Assembly (NCBI GenBank): GCA_018380115.1 | Contig: JAGZUF010000017.1 | Span: 1 to 64,000 of the forward strand | From: Oscillospiraceae bacterium | GTDB taxonomy: Bacteria; Bacillota; Clostridia; Oscillospirales; Ruminococcaceae | Direction: 5' to 3' | Length of the DNA: 64,000 bases | Part shown: piece by piece, positions 14,399 through 23,479 of the stretch | Layout of the letters: every line of letters starts with the position of its first letter | Position numbering within the stretch: position 1 is the stretch's first letter | Notes under the pieces: generated by a model | What the model saw: the letters and a program-made list of their open reading frames with translations, nothing else | Told to the model about the DNA's origin: nothing | Database searches by the model: none | Translations under genes and position numbers: made by a program

Positions 14399-16411
14399 TT
14401 AACCCAATATCAAACAGCACATTTGTGAAGGCTCCAAGGTGAGTTTCATCGTGCTTTCCCCACACTGCACGGCCGGGGCAGCTCCCTCTACAACCGAGAG
14501 AGAATACTTTTTCGGCCCTTCACAGCACACATCAAACACCTGCTCTTCCTCTGTCCCGTTCGAAAGGAGGACCATCCGGCGCCCGTCCTGCAGCTCCCAG
14601 CAGGTACCTTGGCAGAACTGCGGCACGCAGCGCAGCCATGCGTCATCTGCAAATCGCGCATGTTTCAGCATGGGCTGCAGGCTCTTTCGAAATGCAATAG
14701 CCTTAGGCGCATACACATGATACTCTGTGCCCTCTTCGCTCAGGCAGGTGGTAATTCCCAGCCACAAAATGCTGCCCAGCGCAATGGCGCGGTGCATATC
14801 GCGGTAAAACCACAGGTGCTCTTCCTTTTTGTTTGCGGCCCAGCTTCTTGGGTTCACCATATTCACCTGCACAAACTCCGGAAACGTATATTTGAACACA
14901 TTATAATGTTCATCGTATTCCGCGCCGTTCCAAGTGAGGTTACCCCAGGTATAGCTGCCGTAGATATCACCACAATTCTCCGTCATGATATACGCCTTGG
15001 GGTTATATTTGCGCAACCGTGCCAAAAGTTCGCGAAGTACATACACATACCCGTTATTAAATTCTCCGATATCATCGTGGCTGTGCCCCTCGCAATAACA
15101 CGCAAATGGCTCGGCCGAGGCCAACTGATCCAAGTAAATGCCATCGCAGCCATACGCTTTCACACAGAATTCAGCTGTATCTAAAAGATATTCTCTCCAC
15201 AGCTTGTCTGAAGGGCAGTTTACTGTAAAATGTTCCGGGCCATATGTCTCATAGCGCATTTCACCTGTCTCTGTACGAATAGCCATTTTCTCGCCGAGCG
15301 TTTTGTGAAAGTCTGATTTCAAATCAAAAATGCGCGCGTTAATGTACAAAGTGGAAAATCCGCCGTGCTCACGAATATATTCCAGTCCGCGGCGGAATTC
15401 CATGGCGCTGCCGAGCTCCATATCCGGGTAATATTCCGGGTAAAAAGAGTCGAAGCCGGTACGGTTCCAAGCAGCGATAAACACATGGCGAACATCCCAG
15501 TTTGCGCCAGCTTCATACAGGGCAGGGATATCTTCAAAGCGATGCTCAATATTGTCCCGCCGTTTAAAATTATAGCACTGGTTCAGTGCATATTCGTCCT
15601 GCAGGTAGCTTGGGTTGTGGTTAAAATCCAAATAAGGTGCAATATAGCTACGGTATATCCGCGCACCATAGTGCCAATCTTTATCCGATATGGCAAGCAC
15701 ATATTCTGCCGTATCATATTTTTCTCCTGGACGCACACGGTGGTGTTTGCGGAAACCGAACGCCATCCACGGCGACTGCATGCTTCCGCTGGTGTCCGCT
15801 ATCACGCCCGTAACGGGGAAACGCGCGTCATGGCTACCAATGTAAAGGCCGTCTGTCTCGTTATAATAATACATCCAGCTCATAGAGGCAAGGCCGCAAT
15901 AGTTGATTTCGCGCCGGTAAATGTCTTCAAATGCCACACTGCTGGCCCGCCAGAAATCTTTTTTATTCTGGCCGTACGCCATAACCGGATTTTTCGAGCG
16001 CTCGCCGGCATGGTGCGGGTAGATGATATAATCCGGGCGGGCCCCGCCTCCCAGGTATAGTCCGCCAATGTGGGGAAGCAGAATCTCTACCACATCGGCC
16101 TGACTGTGGTTTTCAAGCTCTGCACGAATCGAAAGCCTGTCCTGCGCGGCATGGCAGTGCACCGTCATGCGGATATCCAGTCCGCCGAATTCTGTATAGC
16201 AAATTTCCAGATGCTCACTGTCCCCATTTACCTGTGGCTGGCATGCCGTTAATTTTTTCTTCTGACCATCTGTCAAGGCATAAATCTCTACCAGCGGATC
16301 TCTGGGCGTTTGTCGAATATATTCCGTGCCTGTGGCCAGATTTACCAAACTGACAAAATTGTTTTTTTCTATGGAAAAGCATGCGTGAAACGCTGATGTT
16401 TTCAGTTCCAT
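14399..16411 (-). CDS. Putative intracellular glycosidase of the DUF6259 type
   Basis: The 670-aa protein has an N-terminal beta-sandwich-like region (about 1-260, similar in plan to glycosidase supersandwich domains) and a central TIM-barrel-like region (about 280-560). The barrel strands carry candidate catalytic acids in CDGIYLDQLASAEPF (Asp) and KAYIMTENCGDIYG (Glu), with a YCEGHSH segment nearby. A small C-terminal beta domain follows. This resembles DUF6259 proteins and related GH-like families; activity is not established. There is no signal peptide, so the substrate must be imported. The ATG at 16411 (MELKTSAFHAC) with GAGGAAC is preferred over a start inside the upstream gene. Confidence 0.7.
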   Translation of the reverse strand: MELKTSAFHACFSIEKNNFVSLVNLATGTEYIRQTPRDPLVEIYALTDGQKKKLTACQPQVNGDSEHLEICYTEFGGLDIRMTVHCHAAQDRLSIRAELENHSQADVVEILLPHIGGLYLGGGARPDYIIYPHHAGERSKNPVMAYGQNKKDFWRASSVAFEDIYRREINYCGLASMSWMYYYNETDGLYIGSHDARFPVTGVIADTSGSMQSPWMAFGFRKHHRVRPGEKYDTAEYVLAISDKDWHYGARIYRSYIAPYLDFNHNPSYLQDEYALNQCYNFKRRDNIEHRFEDIPALYEAGANWDVRHVFIAAWNRTGFDSFYPEYYPDMELGSAMEFRRGLEYIREHGGFSTLYINARIFDLKSDFHKTLGEKMAIRTETGEMRYETYGPEHFTVNCPSDKLWREYLLDTAEFCVKAYGCDGIYLDQLASAEPFACYCEGHSHDDIGEFNNGYVYVLRELLARLRKYNPKAYIMTENCGDIYGSYTWGNLTWNGAEYDEHYNVFKYTFPEFVQVNMVNPRSWAANKKEEHLWFYRDMHRAIALGSILWLGITTCLSEEGTEYHVYAPKAIAFRKSLQPMLKHARFADDAWLRCVPQFCQGTCWELQDGRRMVLLSNGTEEEQVFDVCCEGPKKYSLSVVEGAAPAVQCGESTMKLTLEPSQMCCLILG

Positions 16412-16422
16412 GGTCTTGTTCC

Positions 16423-17163
16423 TCAATATCCGAATTTTTCGTAATTTTCCAATGCCTTTCCGTTGATTTGTGCGGCATTGGGCATATGGTTCGAGATATA
16501 TACGCCGGGCTTCAGGCCTCTGGCAAGTAACTTTTCCACCACCGTACTTTGCAGTGCCCACATCACATAGCTGGCGCTGATGCCGCTGGCAGGGCAAATG
16601 CGCTGGCCCAGTTCAGGCACATCCACAAGGGTATCACCGTAGTTGGAACAGTTATCCAGACAGTAGGTACACGCTTCAAACAGGCGTTTTCCGCTGGGAT
16701 GCTTGCTGGTGAGTTTTTCAGAATATTCCACTGTTGTGATAGCTACTGTCAGGCAACCCATTTCCGTCGCTTTCAGGGCAAGATCAACAGGGAAATAATT
16801 ATATCCGGACACCGAACCAATCATAACAATGTCTCCAGAAAGCACATTGGCGCGCCCAAGCACAAAGTCTGCAAATCCGGGAACACTATCATACCCCACT
16901 ACCCCGCGGGCAGGAGAAGGACGGTGCCTGACAGGGTTGTTAATTTCACAGGTGATCTTGATTGGCTTCAAGGCTATCATTCCCCCTGTACGGCCCACGC
17001 CCTCAAACATCAGCATGTGGCCGGTGTCCATAATATGCCAGGCATAGCCCTGGGCAAGCCTGTCTGCAATTTTCTCCGCCACTTCTATGATGGTGTCTCT
17101 CTGTGTCTGCTCTACCTTTTCCAGCACACTTTTCATGGCCGAAAAATATTCATCCATCAGCAT
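16423..17163 (-). CDS. SIS-domain protein, UPF0309-like (copy 1)
   Basis: The 246-aa protein has a sugar-isomerase (SIS) fold like UPF0309 and is paralogous to the protein at 18133-18885. N-terminal helices (MLMDEYFSAMKSVLEKVEQTQRDT) are followed by the first SIS strand, which reads HIMDTGHMLMFE where the other copy has HVFSTGHSHMIVEE. The second phosphosugar-binding region is GDIVMIGSVSGYNYFPVDLALKATE. Loss of the first loop's Ser and His points to a different reaction from copy 2. It lies 8 nt from the kinase gene upstream and 11 nt from the DUF6259-type gene downstream. Confidence 0.8.
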   Translation of the reverse strand: MLMDEYFSAMKSVLEKVEQTQRDTIIEVAEKIADRLAQGYAWHIMDTGHMLMFEGVGRTGGMIALKPIKITCEINNPVRHRPSPARGVVGYDSVPGFADFVLGRANVLSGDIVMIGSVSGYNYFPVDLALKATEMGCLTVAITTVEYSEKLTSKHPSGKRLFEACTYCLDNCSNYGDTLVDVPELGQRICPASGISASYVMWALQSTVVEKLLARGLKPGVYISNHMPNAAQINGKALENYEKFGY

Positions 17164-17170
17164 GGTATCT

Positions 17171-18118
17171 TCACCCTTTTTCTTTCTTTTTCAAATTGTC
17201 AAGCACGGTTTTGTCCGTAATGTCCACACCCGCCTGGGTACACAGCATATACAGCGCAGCACCTTCCACTGGCGAAAATTGCGGGCGGCGGCATACACAC
17301 CCCGGCAAGCGGCGGTGCACTGCATTCTCAAACCGCTGAGTAAACAGCGGCCCCATATTGGATACTCCGCCCGTAAGGGCCACTGGCAAAGAAACGTTAC
17401 CCAACCGTTTGGCAACTGTTTCTGCCAGCCGGCTTAATGCATCTGCGGCCTCATCTAAAATAGCACAAGCATTTTTATCTCCGGCTCGTGCAGCCCTCTC
17501 TACTACATAGCACAGCCGGGCCACTTTCGCCCGTGTAAAGCCGGGTTTATAGGCCGCCTCCCGCAAATCCGCAATGCCGGCCAGGCCCAGCTCCTGTAAA
17601 GCCACCGTTTCCAGCAGGGTACCGTGTTCGTCTGCATCATATAGGTTTGCAAGTTTTGACAGGCAAAGCACACCAATGTGGTACCCACTCCCCTCATCGC
17701 CGAACAACGGGCCCCAACCGCCGGCACGTACCATTTGGCCGTTTTGTGTTTGCCCTACAGCAAAAGAGCCTGTGCCACTGAGAACAGCAATTCCATACGG
17801 CGCGCCCAGCGCTGCATAAAACGCGTTTTCCACATCGCCCATCTGACGAATATCGTCCCTGCCAAAGTGTTCTTTCACCTGAGGTAACACCGTATGAAAC
17901 CCGGGAATGAACAGAACAATATCGCTTACATCGCTTAACGGCACGCCCGACGCCTGCAGACATTCTTCTATTCCGAAGCACACCTCTGCTGCCGCCTGCT
18001 GCGGTGGCGTAAAATTGGCGTTTGCGCCGCCGCTGCGCGCACGGGCCCACACGTTGCCCGCTTTATCAAACAACAGAAATTCTGTTTTTGTGCCGCCACC
18101 GTCACACACCAGATACAT
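17171..18118 (-). CDS. BadF/BadG/BcrA/BcrD-type sugar kinase (N-acetylglucosamine kinase-like)
   Basis: The 315-aa ASKHA-fold kinase starts YLVCDGGGTKTEFLLFD (phosphate-1 motif) and contains AVLSGTGSFAVGQ, GWGPLFGDEGSGYHIG (phosphate-2/sugar-binding) and LPVALTGGVSNMG (adenosine motif). This is the pattern of eukaryote-like N-acetylglucosamine kinases, so an amino sugar is the most likely substrate. The ATG at 18118 has GGAGG 6 nt upstream; an earlier ATG would overlap the SIS gene. It lies between two SIS-domain genes, as expected for a phosphorylation step before isomerase or etherase chemistry. Confidence 0.85.
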   Translation of the reverse strand: MYLVCDGGGTKTEFLLFDKAGNVWARARSGGANANFTPPQQAAAEVCFGIEECLQASGVPLSDVSDIVLFIPGFHTVLPQVKEHFGRDDIRQMGDVENAFYAALGAPYGIAVLSGTGSFAVGQTQNGQMVRAGGWGPLFGDEGSGYHIGVLCLSKLANLYDADEHGTLLETVALQELGLAGIADLREAAYKPGFTRAKVARLCYVVERAARAGDKNACAILDEAADALSRLAETVAKRLGNVSLPVALTGGVSNMGPLFTQRFENAVHRRLPGCVCRRPQFSPVEGAALYMLCTQAGVDITDKTVLDNLKKKEKG

Positions 18119-18132
18119 GGCGTCCTCCGTCC

Positions 18133-18885
18133 TCAGCAAAGTGCTTTGATGCGGGCCTGATACTGCGCAATCACTTTACTGTTGTATTCATCGCCGCCGG
18201 GCAAATTCGCGCTTCGAAGAACAGGCGGCATTTCGCCTTTTGCCAAATACAGATTTTCTATTTTCAGCACAATACGCTGTGCAATAAACAGACTGCTGAA
18301 TGTAGACGCGCCGCCTGTGATCTGCTCGGTGCCCGGTATGGTAAAGAAGCCATCCCCTCTTGGCGCATGGTTATCTATTACGATATCTGCCACTTCATAC
18401 AGATGTTTTCCGTTTTCACATCTCGACTGCAGTGTTTCCGACACTTTGCGGGAAGTGACAGCCACCACTGTAAGCCCCTGCCGTTTCGCGTATAGCGCTG
18501 CTTCTACCGGTACTGCATTGATACCGCTATTGGAAGAAATAATAATCGTATCGCCCTTCTGCAAACCCGCTGCAGAAAGCACTTCTTCGGCCTTTCCATG
18601 CAGCCGCTCCATGCGGGTACTGGTAATGGCACCCTTATGCACCATCAGCTCATCAACCAAAATAGGATTTACTGGCACAAGCCCGCCGCTGCGATAAAAC
18701 ATTTCTTCCACAATCATATGTGAATGCCCCGTAGAGAAAACGTGGAGCAGGCCGCCTTTCCGAATAGACTCATAAGCCGCCTGGGCAGCCGCCTCAATCC
18801 CAGCCTGCTCCCCCTGTTCTACCTGCTCAAGCATAGTATATATTTTTGAAAGATAGGCATCGTCTTTCAGAAGTTTCTCTTCCAT
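18133..18885 (-). CDS. SIS-domain protein, UPF0309 family (copy 2)
   Basis: The 250-aa protein is a close match to UPF0309: GGLLHVFSTGHSHMIVEEMFYRSGGL, then HKGAITSTRMERLHG, the second phosphosugar site DTIIISSNSGINAVPVEAAL, and the C-terminal SANLPGGDEYN. SIS domains bind phosphosugars; relatives include MurQ (MurNAc-6-P etherase) and GlmS. The ATG start follows the terminator-like hairpin at 18903-18930. It lies upstream of the BadF-type kinase, 14 nt away. The exact reaction is not known for this family. Confidence 0.88.
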   Translation of the reverse strand: MEEKLLKDDAYLSKIYTMLEQVEQGEQAGIEAAAQAAYESIRKGGLLHVFSTGHSHMIVEEMFYRSGGLVPVNPILVDELMVHKGAITSTRMERLHGKAEEVLSAAGLQKGDTIIISSNSGINAVPVEAALYAKRQGLTVVAVTSRKVSETLQSRCENGKHLYEVADIVIDNHAPRGDGFFTIPGTEQITGGASTFSSLFIAQRIVLKIENLYLAKGEMPPVLRSANLPGGDEYNSKVIAQYQARIKALC

Positions 18886-18902
18886 TTTTTCCTCCGCTCT
18901 GG

Positions 18903-18930
18903 AAAAGGGCGGCCTATTTGCCGCCCTTTT
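18903..18930 (-). terminator. Intercistronic terminator-like hairpin after the binding-protein gene
   Basis: GGGCGGC / GCCGCCC stem with flanking A4 and T4 lies between the binding-protein stop (18948) and the SIS gene (18885). Such hairpins usually allow high expression of the binding protein and lower expression of downstream enzymes. Confidence 0.7.
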
Positions 18931-18947
18931 CCTGATTATTTGGGAAT

Positions 18948-20252
18948 TTAAGCTTCTTTACTAAGGATTTCTGCGGCTTGCTCATCTACGCGTTGCTCAA
19001 ATTCTTCCGGGGTAAGCGCGCCAGCCCACAGTGACTCACATTCTTTCTGGAACATGGTCTGGAACTCAGACCCATTCAGGTTTGTGGGGAAGGGGATGGC
19101 CGTTTCCAGCGCTTCCACGAAATATTTGTTATACGGTGTCTTCGCCTCAAACTCTGTGGTGTCCACCATCGTGGATGCAGGCAGGCCATAGTTCATATCC
19201 AGCGCAATCTGCTGTCCTTCCTTGCCGGACAGGAACTCAACCACGCGCCAGGACAATTCGGGATTTTCAACGCCTTTGGGAATAACCCATGTGTTCACAA
19301 ACGAAGAACACTGGCTCACACCATCCACAGAAGGCATCGGAAGAACCGTATACTCTGTTCCGTTCGCGTCAAAAGTAGATGCTGTGGACAAAGCGCCAAT
19401 CTGCATGGCAACCTTGTTGGCCATAAAGGCAGAGAATTCGTTCTCACCATACTGCTTGGCCTGCTGGTTAGTGGGGCAAACCTTATAGGTGTTGTACAAA
19501 TCATACATAAACTGCACAGCGCGCTTTGTATTCTCGTCGGTGGAAAGCACGCTGGATTTGCCGTCTTCACTGTACAGTTTGCCGCCAAAGGCCGCAATCA
19601 TGGAATAGGTCTGGTCCATATAGTTAGCCCAGTAATAGCCCCATTGTGCATCTGCACCGCTGCCTTTTGTCAGTTGCTGGGCAAGCTCTGTAAATTCTTC
19701 CATCGTCCAATCGTCAGCGGGGATCTCGACGCCTGCATCTGCAAACATCTTTGTGTTCAGATACATTACCTTCGGTGTTACATCGCGCGCGGCGGCGTAC
19801 ATGGTGCCGTTCACCGTAAGGGCATCTTTCACAACCGGATACAGGGCATCCATATACTCCTGGCTGGCCAAATCATCCAAGGGCATCAGAACATCGTTCA
19901 GTGCATAACGGGGCACCTGATCCATCGCCAACATCATCACATCAGGAACATCGCCGCCAGCCAAGCGTGTAATCATCGTATTTGCATAATCGCTGGCCGG
20001 AATTGTGACGAATTCCAGTTTGATGTCAGGGTTTGCCTCCTCAAAATCGGCTTGCATCTTCTGCAGGTGTTCAAATTGAGTAATGTCCCACCAGGTATAT
20101 ACCTGCAGTGTCGTGGGCTCACCCGTTGCTGTGCCAGAGCTCACCTGAGAATCGCTTGCCATGCTTGAAGAAGCAGGGCTGCCACCACATGCAACAAGCG
20201 AAAGTGCCATTACGCAAGCAAGCGCTATAGCCAGAAACTTTTTCATTTTCAT
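18948..20252 (-). CDS. Sugar ABC transporter substrate-binding lipoprotein
   Basis: The 434-aa protein is a family-1 extracellular solute-binding protein (MalE/UgpB type). It has a lipoprotein signal peptide with lipobox LVAC (Cys22) and a Ser-rich linker, then TLQVYTWWDITQFEHLQKMQADFEEANP and the usual GGDVPDVMMLAMDQVPRYA and AVQFMYDLYNTYKVCPTNQQ segments. Anchored outside the membrane, it delivers an oligosaccharide or glycoside to the two permeases encoded just upstream. The ATG at 20252 has GGAGGTTTGAAC before it. No ATPase gene is present, so a shared MsmK-type ATPase is likely. Confidence 0.93.
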   Translation of the reverse strand: MKMKKFLAIALACVMALSLVACGGSPASSSMASDSQVSSGTATGEPTTLQVYTWWDITQFEHLQKMQADFEEANPDIKLEFVTIPASDYANTMITRLAGGDVPDVMMLAMDQVPRYALNDVLMPLDDLASQEYMDALYPVVKDALTVNGTMYAAARDVTPKVMYLNTKMFADAGVEIPADDWTMEEFTELAQQLTKGSGADAQWGYYWANYMDQTYSMIAAFGGKLYSEDGKSSVLSTDENTKRAVQFMYDLYNTYKVCPTNQQAKQYGENEFSAFMANKVAMQIGALSTASTFDANGTEYTVLPMPSVDGVSQCSSFVNTWVIPKGVENPELSWRVVEFLSGKEGQQIALDMNYGLPASTMVDTTEFEAKTPYNKYFVEALETAIPFPTNLNGSEFQTMFQKECESLWAGALTPEEFEQRVDEQAAEILSKEA

Positions 20253-20305
20253 GTTCAAACCTCCATTTTTATATTTTACGGTGCATAACACCGTATAGAA
20301 CTAAA

Positions 20306-21172
20306 TTACTTTCCTCCGAAACCAGAATTCATTGTGGATGCCATAAAGTGCTTCTGGAAGAGCAGGAACACAATGATGATGGGCACGATGCTTAGTGTTG
20401 TGCCTGCCAGCAGAACAGCCCAGTTTGGTTCCCAATCTTTCAGATATTGTAACCCGACTGTTAGCGGCATCTTATCGTAATCATTCAGGACGATCATTGG
20501 CCACAAAAATTGGTTCCACACATTTCGAAATGACAAGATTGCCGTGGTGGCAATGGCTGGCTTGGCATTCGGCAGCACAATGCGGAAAAACACGCCGAAC
20601 CGGGAACATCCGTCAATGATGGCCGCATTTTCAAGGTCTTTGGGGATGCTGAGGAAAAACTGCCGGAAGAAAAAGATATTAAATGCGTTAGATGCTGTGA
20701 ATACGCTTGATAAGAACAAGGCCGTATAAGTGTTAGTGAGCCCCATATTCACAATCAAGCTGTAGTTCGGAATCAAGGTAACATGGCTAGGAATCATCAT
20801 CGTGGCTACAAATGCAAGAAACAGGATATTTCTTCCACGAAAATTCAGCCTTGTAAGCGCATAGGCCGTGATAGAGGCCACTGCAATCATACAAAGTGGA
20901 ATTGCAATCGACAGAAAAATGGAATTGATGATGAAGCGCCCAAAAGGCATTATTTCAAACAGCCTGTCATAGTTCGCCAAGGTAAAAGGCTGCGGTATCA
21001 TATCCAGCGGGCTGCCGTTGTACAACTGTTCTGATGTTTTGAAAGAGGACAAAATAGCCCAAACAAACGGATAGATCATGGTGAGACTGAGCAATATCAT
21101 TAGAACGTGATACGCGGTGTTTCCCACTCTCCTGCGCATTTTCATGCCCATGGTCATTTTATTCACGCTCAT
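20306..21172 (-). CDS. Carbohydrate ABC transporter permease (MalG type)
   Basis: The 288-aa permease has six predicted membrane segments and the EAA-loop motif ENAAIIDGCSRFGVFFRIVLPNAKPA, which couples to the ATPase. The MalG/AraQ family is indicated by the N-terminal YPFVWAILSSFKTSEQLYNGSP. It overlaps the MalF-type gene by 4 nt (ATGA) and precedes the binding protein by 53 nt. Confidence 0.94.
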   Translation of the reverse strand: MSVNKMTMGMKMRRRVGNTAYHVLMILLSLTMIYPFVWAILSSFKTSEQLYNGSPLDMIPQPFTLANYDRLFEIMPFGRFIINSIFLSIAIPLCMIAVASITAYALTRLNFRGRNILFLAFVATMMIPSHVTLIPNYSLIVNMGLTNTYTALFLSSVFTASNAFNIFFFRQFFLSIPKDLENAAIIDGCSRFGVFFRIVLPNAKPAIATTAILSFRNVWNQFLWPMIVLNDYDKMPLTVGLQYLKDWEPNWAVLLAGTTLSIVPIIIVFLLFQKHFMASTMNSGFGGK

Positions 21173-22089
21173 TCACCTCCCTGTTCACGGCGGAAACGGA
21201 ACTGTATCAGCGTGAACACAAGAATCAAGGCAAAGAATATCCACGCAAGCGCAGAAGCATAGCCCATATTGTAGGACATGAAGCCTTGCTCGTAGATATA
21301 ATACATGATGGTACTGGTAGAGCCCAGCGGGCCGCCTTCCGTCATGACGAAGATAGATTCAAACATGTTGAAGGATTCAATAACCAGCAAAATCACCACA
21401 ACAAAGGTTGTGTTGGAAAGCATAGGCACAGTAATTCGCCTAAACTTTTGCCAAGAAGATGCGCCATCCACTTCCGCCGCTTCATACAGCGTCTCCGGAA
21501 TTGTCTGCAGGCCAGCCAGGAAGAGTAGCATGTAATATCCGCTCATCTGCCACACGCGCATAATAATCAACGCTGGCTTGCTCCACTCCGGGTCGCTTAA
21601 CCACATAGGCGGATTGTGAAAGCCAATGGCCGTAAGGAAGTTGTTCATAATGCCCATATCCGGATTAAAAATCCACAGCCACACCATACTTACTGCAACA
21701 GTGGACGTGATACTGGGCAGAAAAAGCGCAACACGATATGCCTTTGCTATCTTTCCCACTTTTTTATTGATCAAAATAGCCAGGAACAATGAGATAACCA
21801 ACACCACTGGCACCAGCACAAGGGCAAAATAAAAGGTGTTTCCAAAATACTGGTAAAAGTACTGGTCGTTTGTAAAGGCTCTGATATAGTTTTCTAAACC
21901 TAACCATTCAGGAGAGCCTAGCAAATTATAATCGGTAAAAGAGAGGTAGAGAGAATACAAAATTGCGCCGAACGTAAATATCCCAAAGCCGATTAGCGCT
22001 GGCGATACGAACAGCCAGCCCGTAAGCGCCTCTCTCTGCTTCAGGTTCAGCCTGCGTCCGCGCCGGCCCGCAATGTTCCCTTTTGTCAT
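21169..22089 (-). CDS. Carbohydrate ABC transporter permease (MalF/UgpA type)
   Basis: The 306-aa inner-membrane permease begins LNLKQREALTGWLFVSPALIGFG and contains the EAA motif LYEAAEVDGASSWQKFRRITVP. It has six predicted membrane segments and no large P2 loop, so it is closer to UgpA/MsmF than to E. coli MalF. It overlaps the glycerate kinase gene by 4 nt and the MalG-type gene by 4 nt, giving tight stoichiometric coupling. Confidence 0.94.
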   Translation of the reverse strand: MTKGNIAGRRGRRLNLKQREALTGWLFVSPALIGFGIFTFGAILYSLYLSFTDYNLLGSPEWLGLENYIRAFTNDQYFYQYFGNTFYFALVLVPVVLVISLFLAILINKKVGKIAKAYRVALFLPSITSTVAVSMVWLWIFNPDMGIMNNFLTAIGFHNPPMWLSDPEWSKPALIIMRVWQMSGYYMLLFLAGLQTIPETLYEAAEVDGASSWQKFRRITVPMLSNTTFVVVILLVIESFNMFESIFVMTEGGPLGSTSTIMYYIYEQGFMSYNMGYASALAWIFFALILVFTLIQFRFRREQGGE

Positions 22090-23378
22090 CGGGCTTCCTT
22101 CCTTTCTGTCGTAATTTCCCTATCCAAAGCGGATATGCCGGCTGTCTGTGCATGCTCAAGCCCTGTTTGTTTCGTCCATCGTCCGCGGAAATCTCCATTG
22201 GCATACTTTTTATCCAGCACCAAAGGAACACCTGCCTGCAGGGTTTGTACACTACCGGCAGCCAACAAACGCATCACAGAATCGCTCAACAGTTTCAAAT
22301 CACGTATACAGTTTTTTTTCACCTGAGAAAAATCACACGCTTCCCCAATGGCACTGAAAATCGCGGTGACGCCTTTCTGAAAGACCTGCTCGGCGCCTTC
22401 ACCGACGGAACCGCACAGCGCAATGCACGGCACGCCCGCGGCCTGTGCCCTTCGGGCTACCCCAACGGGTACTTTTCCCCGTATACTTTGCCAATCAATA
22501 CGCCCTTCGCCGGTAAAAACAATGTCTGTTTCTTTAAGAAGGCCGTCGAACCCCACTGCATCTAAAAGCAATTCCACACCCGGTTTCAGCTTTGCATTCA
22601 GAAAAGCCAGCAAAGCTGCCCCCATCCCCCCGGCTGCCCCGGCGCCAGGCACGTCCAATACATTCACACCGGTCTGCTTTGCAATAATCCGGGCAAAACG
22701 CTTCATCTGTGCGTCCATTTGCGGCATCATTTCTTCGCTTATGCCCTTTTGTTTTCCAAATGTATAAATAGCACCTGTTTCCCCGCACAGGGGGTTATCC
22801 ACATCACACGCTGCAATGATATCCAGCTTGGGCTTCCTGTCCGGGACAATGATAGAGGCAATATCTGCCATGTGACACGTAACGGCCTCCACCTGCGCCC
22901 CATTTTTATCCAGAAACCGGTAGCCCAGCGCCGCCGCCATGCCAAGCCCGCAATCCACCGTGGCGCTGCCGCCTATGCCAAGAAGCACACGGCGAATCCC
23001 GTTGCGCTCTGCGTGCAGCAGCATCTCCCCCACGCCGTATGTAGTAGTATGCATAGGGTCCAGCGCACCATCTAAAAGCGGAAGGCCCGCGCAGGCAGCC
23101 ATTTCCATCACGGCCGTCCCGTCCGGCAGGATTCCATAGTGGCAGGCAACCGGGCGCCCCTGTAGCCCCTGAACTGTCAGGAACACCTTGCGCCCTCCCA
23201 GCAGCTCCAAATATGCGTCCACCATGCCCTCGCCACCGTCTGCCATAGGAATACACCGCACAGCGGCAGCGGGAAAATAATTCCGCACAGATGCCTGAAT
23301 AATTCGGCATACCTGAGCGGCCTCCATGGTTCCTTTGAAGGAATCTGGCGCAATGATAACTTGTTTTATATCTTTCAT
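22086..23378 (-). CDS. Glycerate kinase (type II, GlxK/GarK family) with C-terminal extension
   Basis: The enzyme phosphorylates D-glycerate (GarK/GlxK relatives give 2-phosphoglycerate). Family motifs run IIAPDSFKGTMEA (start), IPMADGGEGMVDAYL, LGIGGSATVDCGLGMAAALG, GAGAAGGMGAALLAF and DIVFTGEGRIDWQS. At 430 aa it is about 50 aa longer than usual; the extra C-terminal tail (after about 380) is hydrophilic and its role is unknown. It is the first gene of the large operon and diverges from the CdaR-type regulator. Its presence suggests that the imported substrate yields glycerate. Confidence 0.93.
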   Translation of the reverse strand: MKDIKQVIIAPDSFKGTMEAAQVCRIIQASVRNYFPAAAVRCIPMADGGEGMVDAYLELLGGRKVFLTVQGLQGRPVACHYGILPDGTAVMEMAACAGLPLLDGALDPMHTTTYGVGEMLLHAERNGIRRVLLGIGGSATVDCGLGMAAALGYRFLDKNGAQVEAVTCHMADIASIIVPDRKPKLDIIAACDVDNPLCGETGAIYTFGKQKGISEEMMPQMDAQMKRFARIIAKQTGVNVLDVPGAGAAGGMGAALLAFLNAKLKPGVELLLDAVGFDGLLKETDIVFTGEGRIDWQSIRGKVPVGVARRAQAAGVPCIALCGSVGEGAEQVFQKGVTAIFSAIGEACDFSQVKKNCIRDLKLLSDSVMRLLAAGSVQTLQAGVPLVLDKKYANGDFRGRWTKQTGLEHAQTAGISALDREITTERKEAR

Positions 23379-23440
23379 TCACCACGCCGCCTTCGTCAAA
23401 ATATACATATTGTTTTCTGTTCTGTGAATATAATTATATA

Positions 23441-23458
23441 CAATGTCTTTTGACATTG
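23441..23458. promoter_or_regulatory. Inverted-repeat operator between glycerate kinase and cdaR-like gene
   Basis: A perfect inverted repeat, CAATGTC and GACATTG separated by TTTT. It overlaps the -35 of the plus-strand promoter and lies just upstream of a TATAAT on the minus strand (23437-23432). A single site could therefore control both divergent units. The CdaR-type protein is the natural candidate regulator. Confidence 0.7.
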
Positions 23459-23479
23459 AAATGTTTTTTATAATATAAT
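23450..23479 (+). promoter_or_regulatory. Promoter of the CdaR-type regulator gene
   Basis: TTGACA (23450-23455), an 18-nt spacer and TATAAT (23474-23479), about 48 nt before the start codon. Its -35 is part of the inverted repeat at 23441-23458, suggesting autoregulation. Confidence 0.75.

Noticed and set aside
18948..22089. Missing ABC ATPase as evidence of a broken transporter
   Set aside because: CUT1-type sugar importers in Firmicutes commonly share a MsmK-type ATPase encoded elsewhere.
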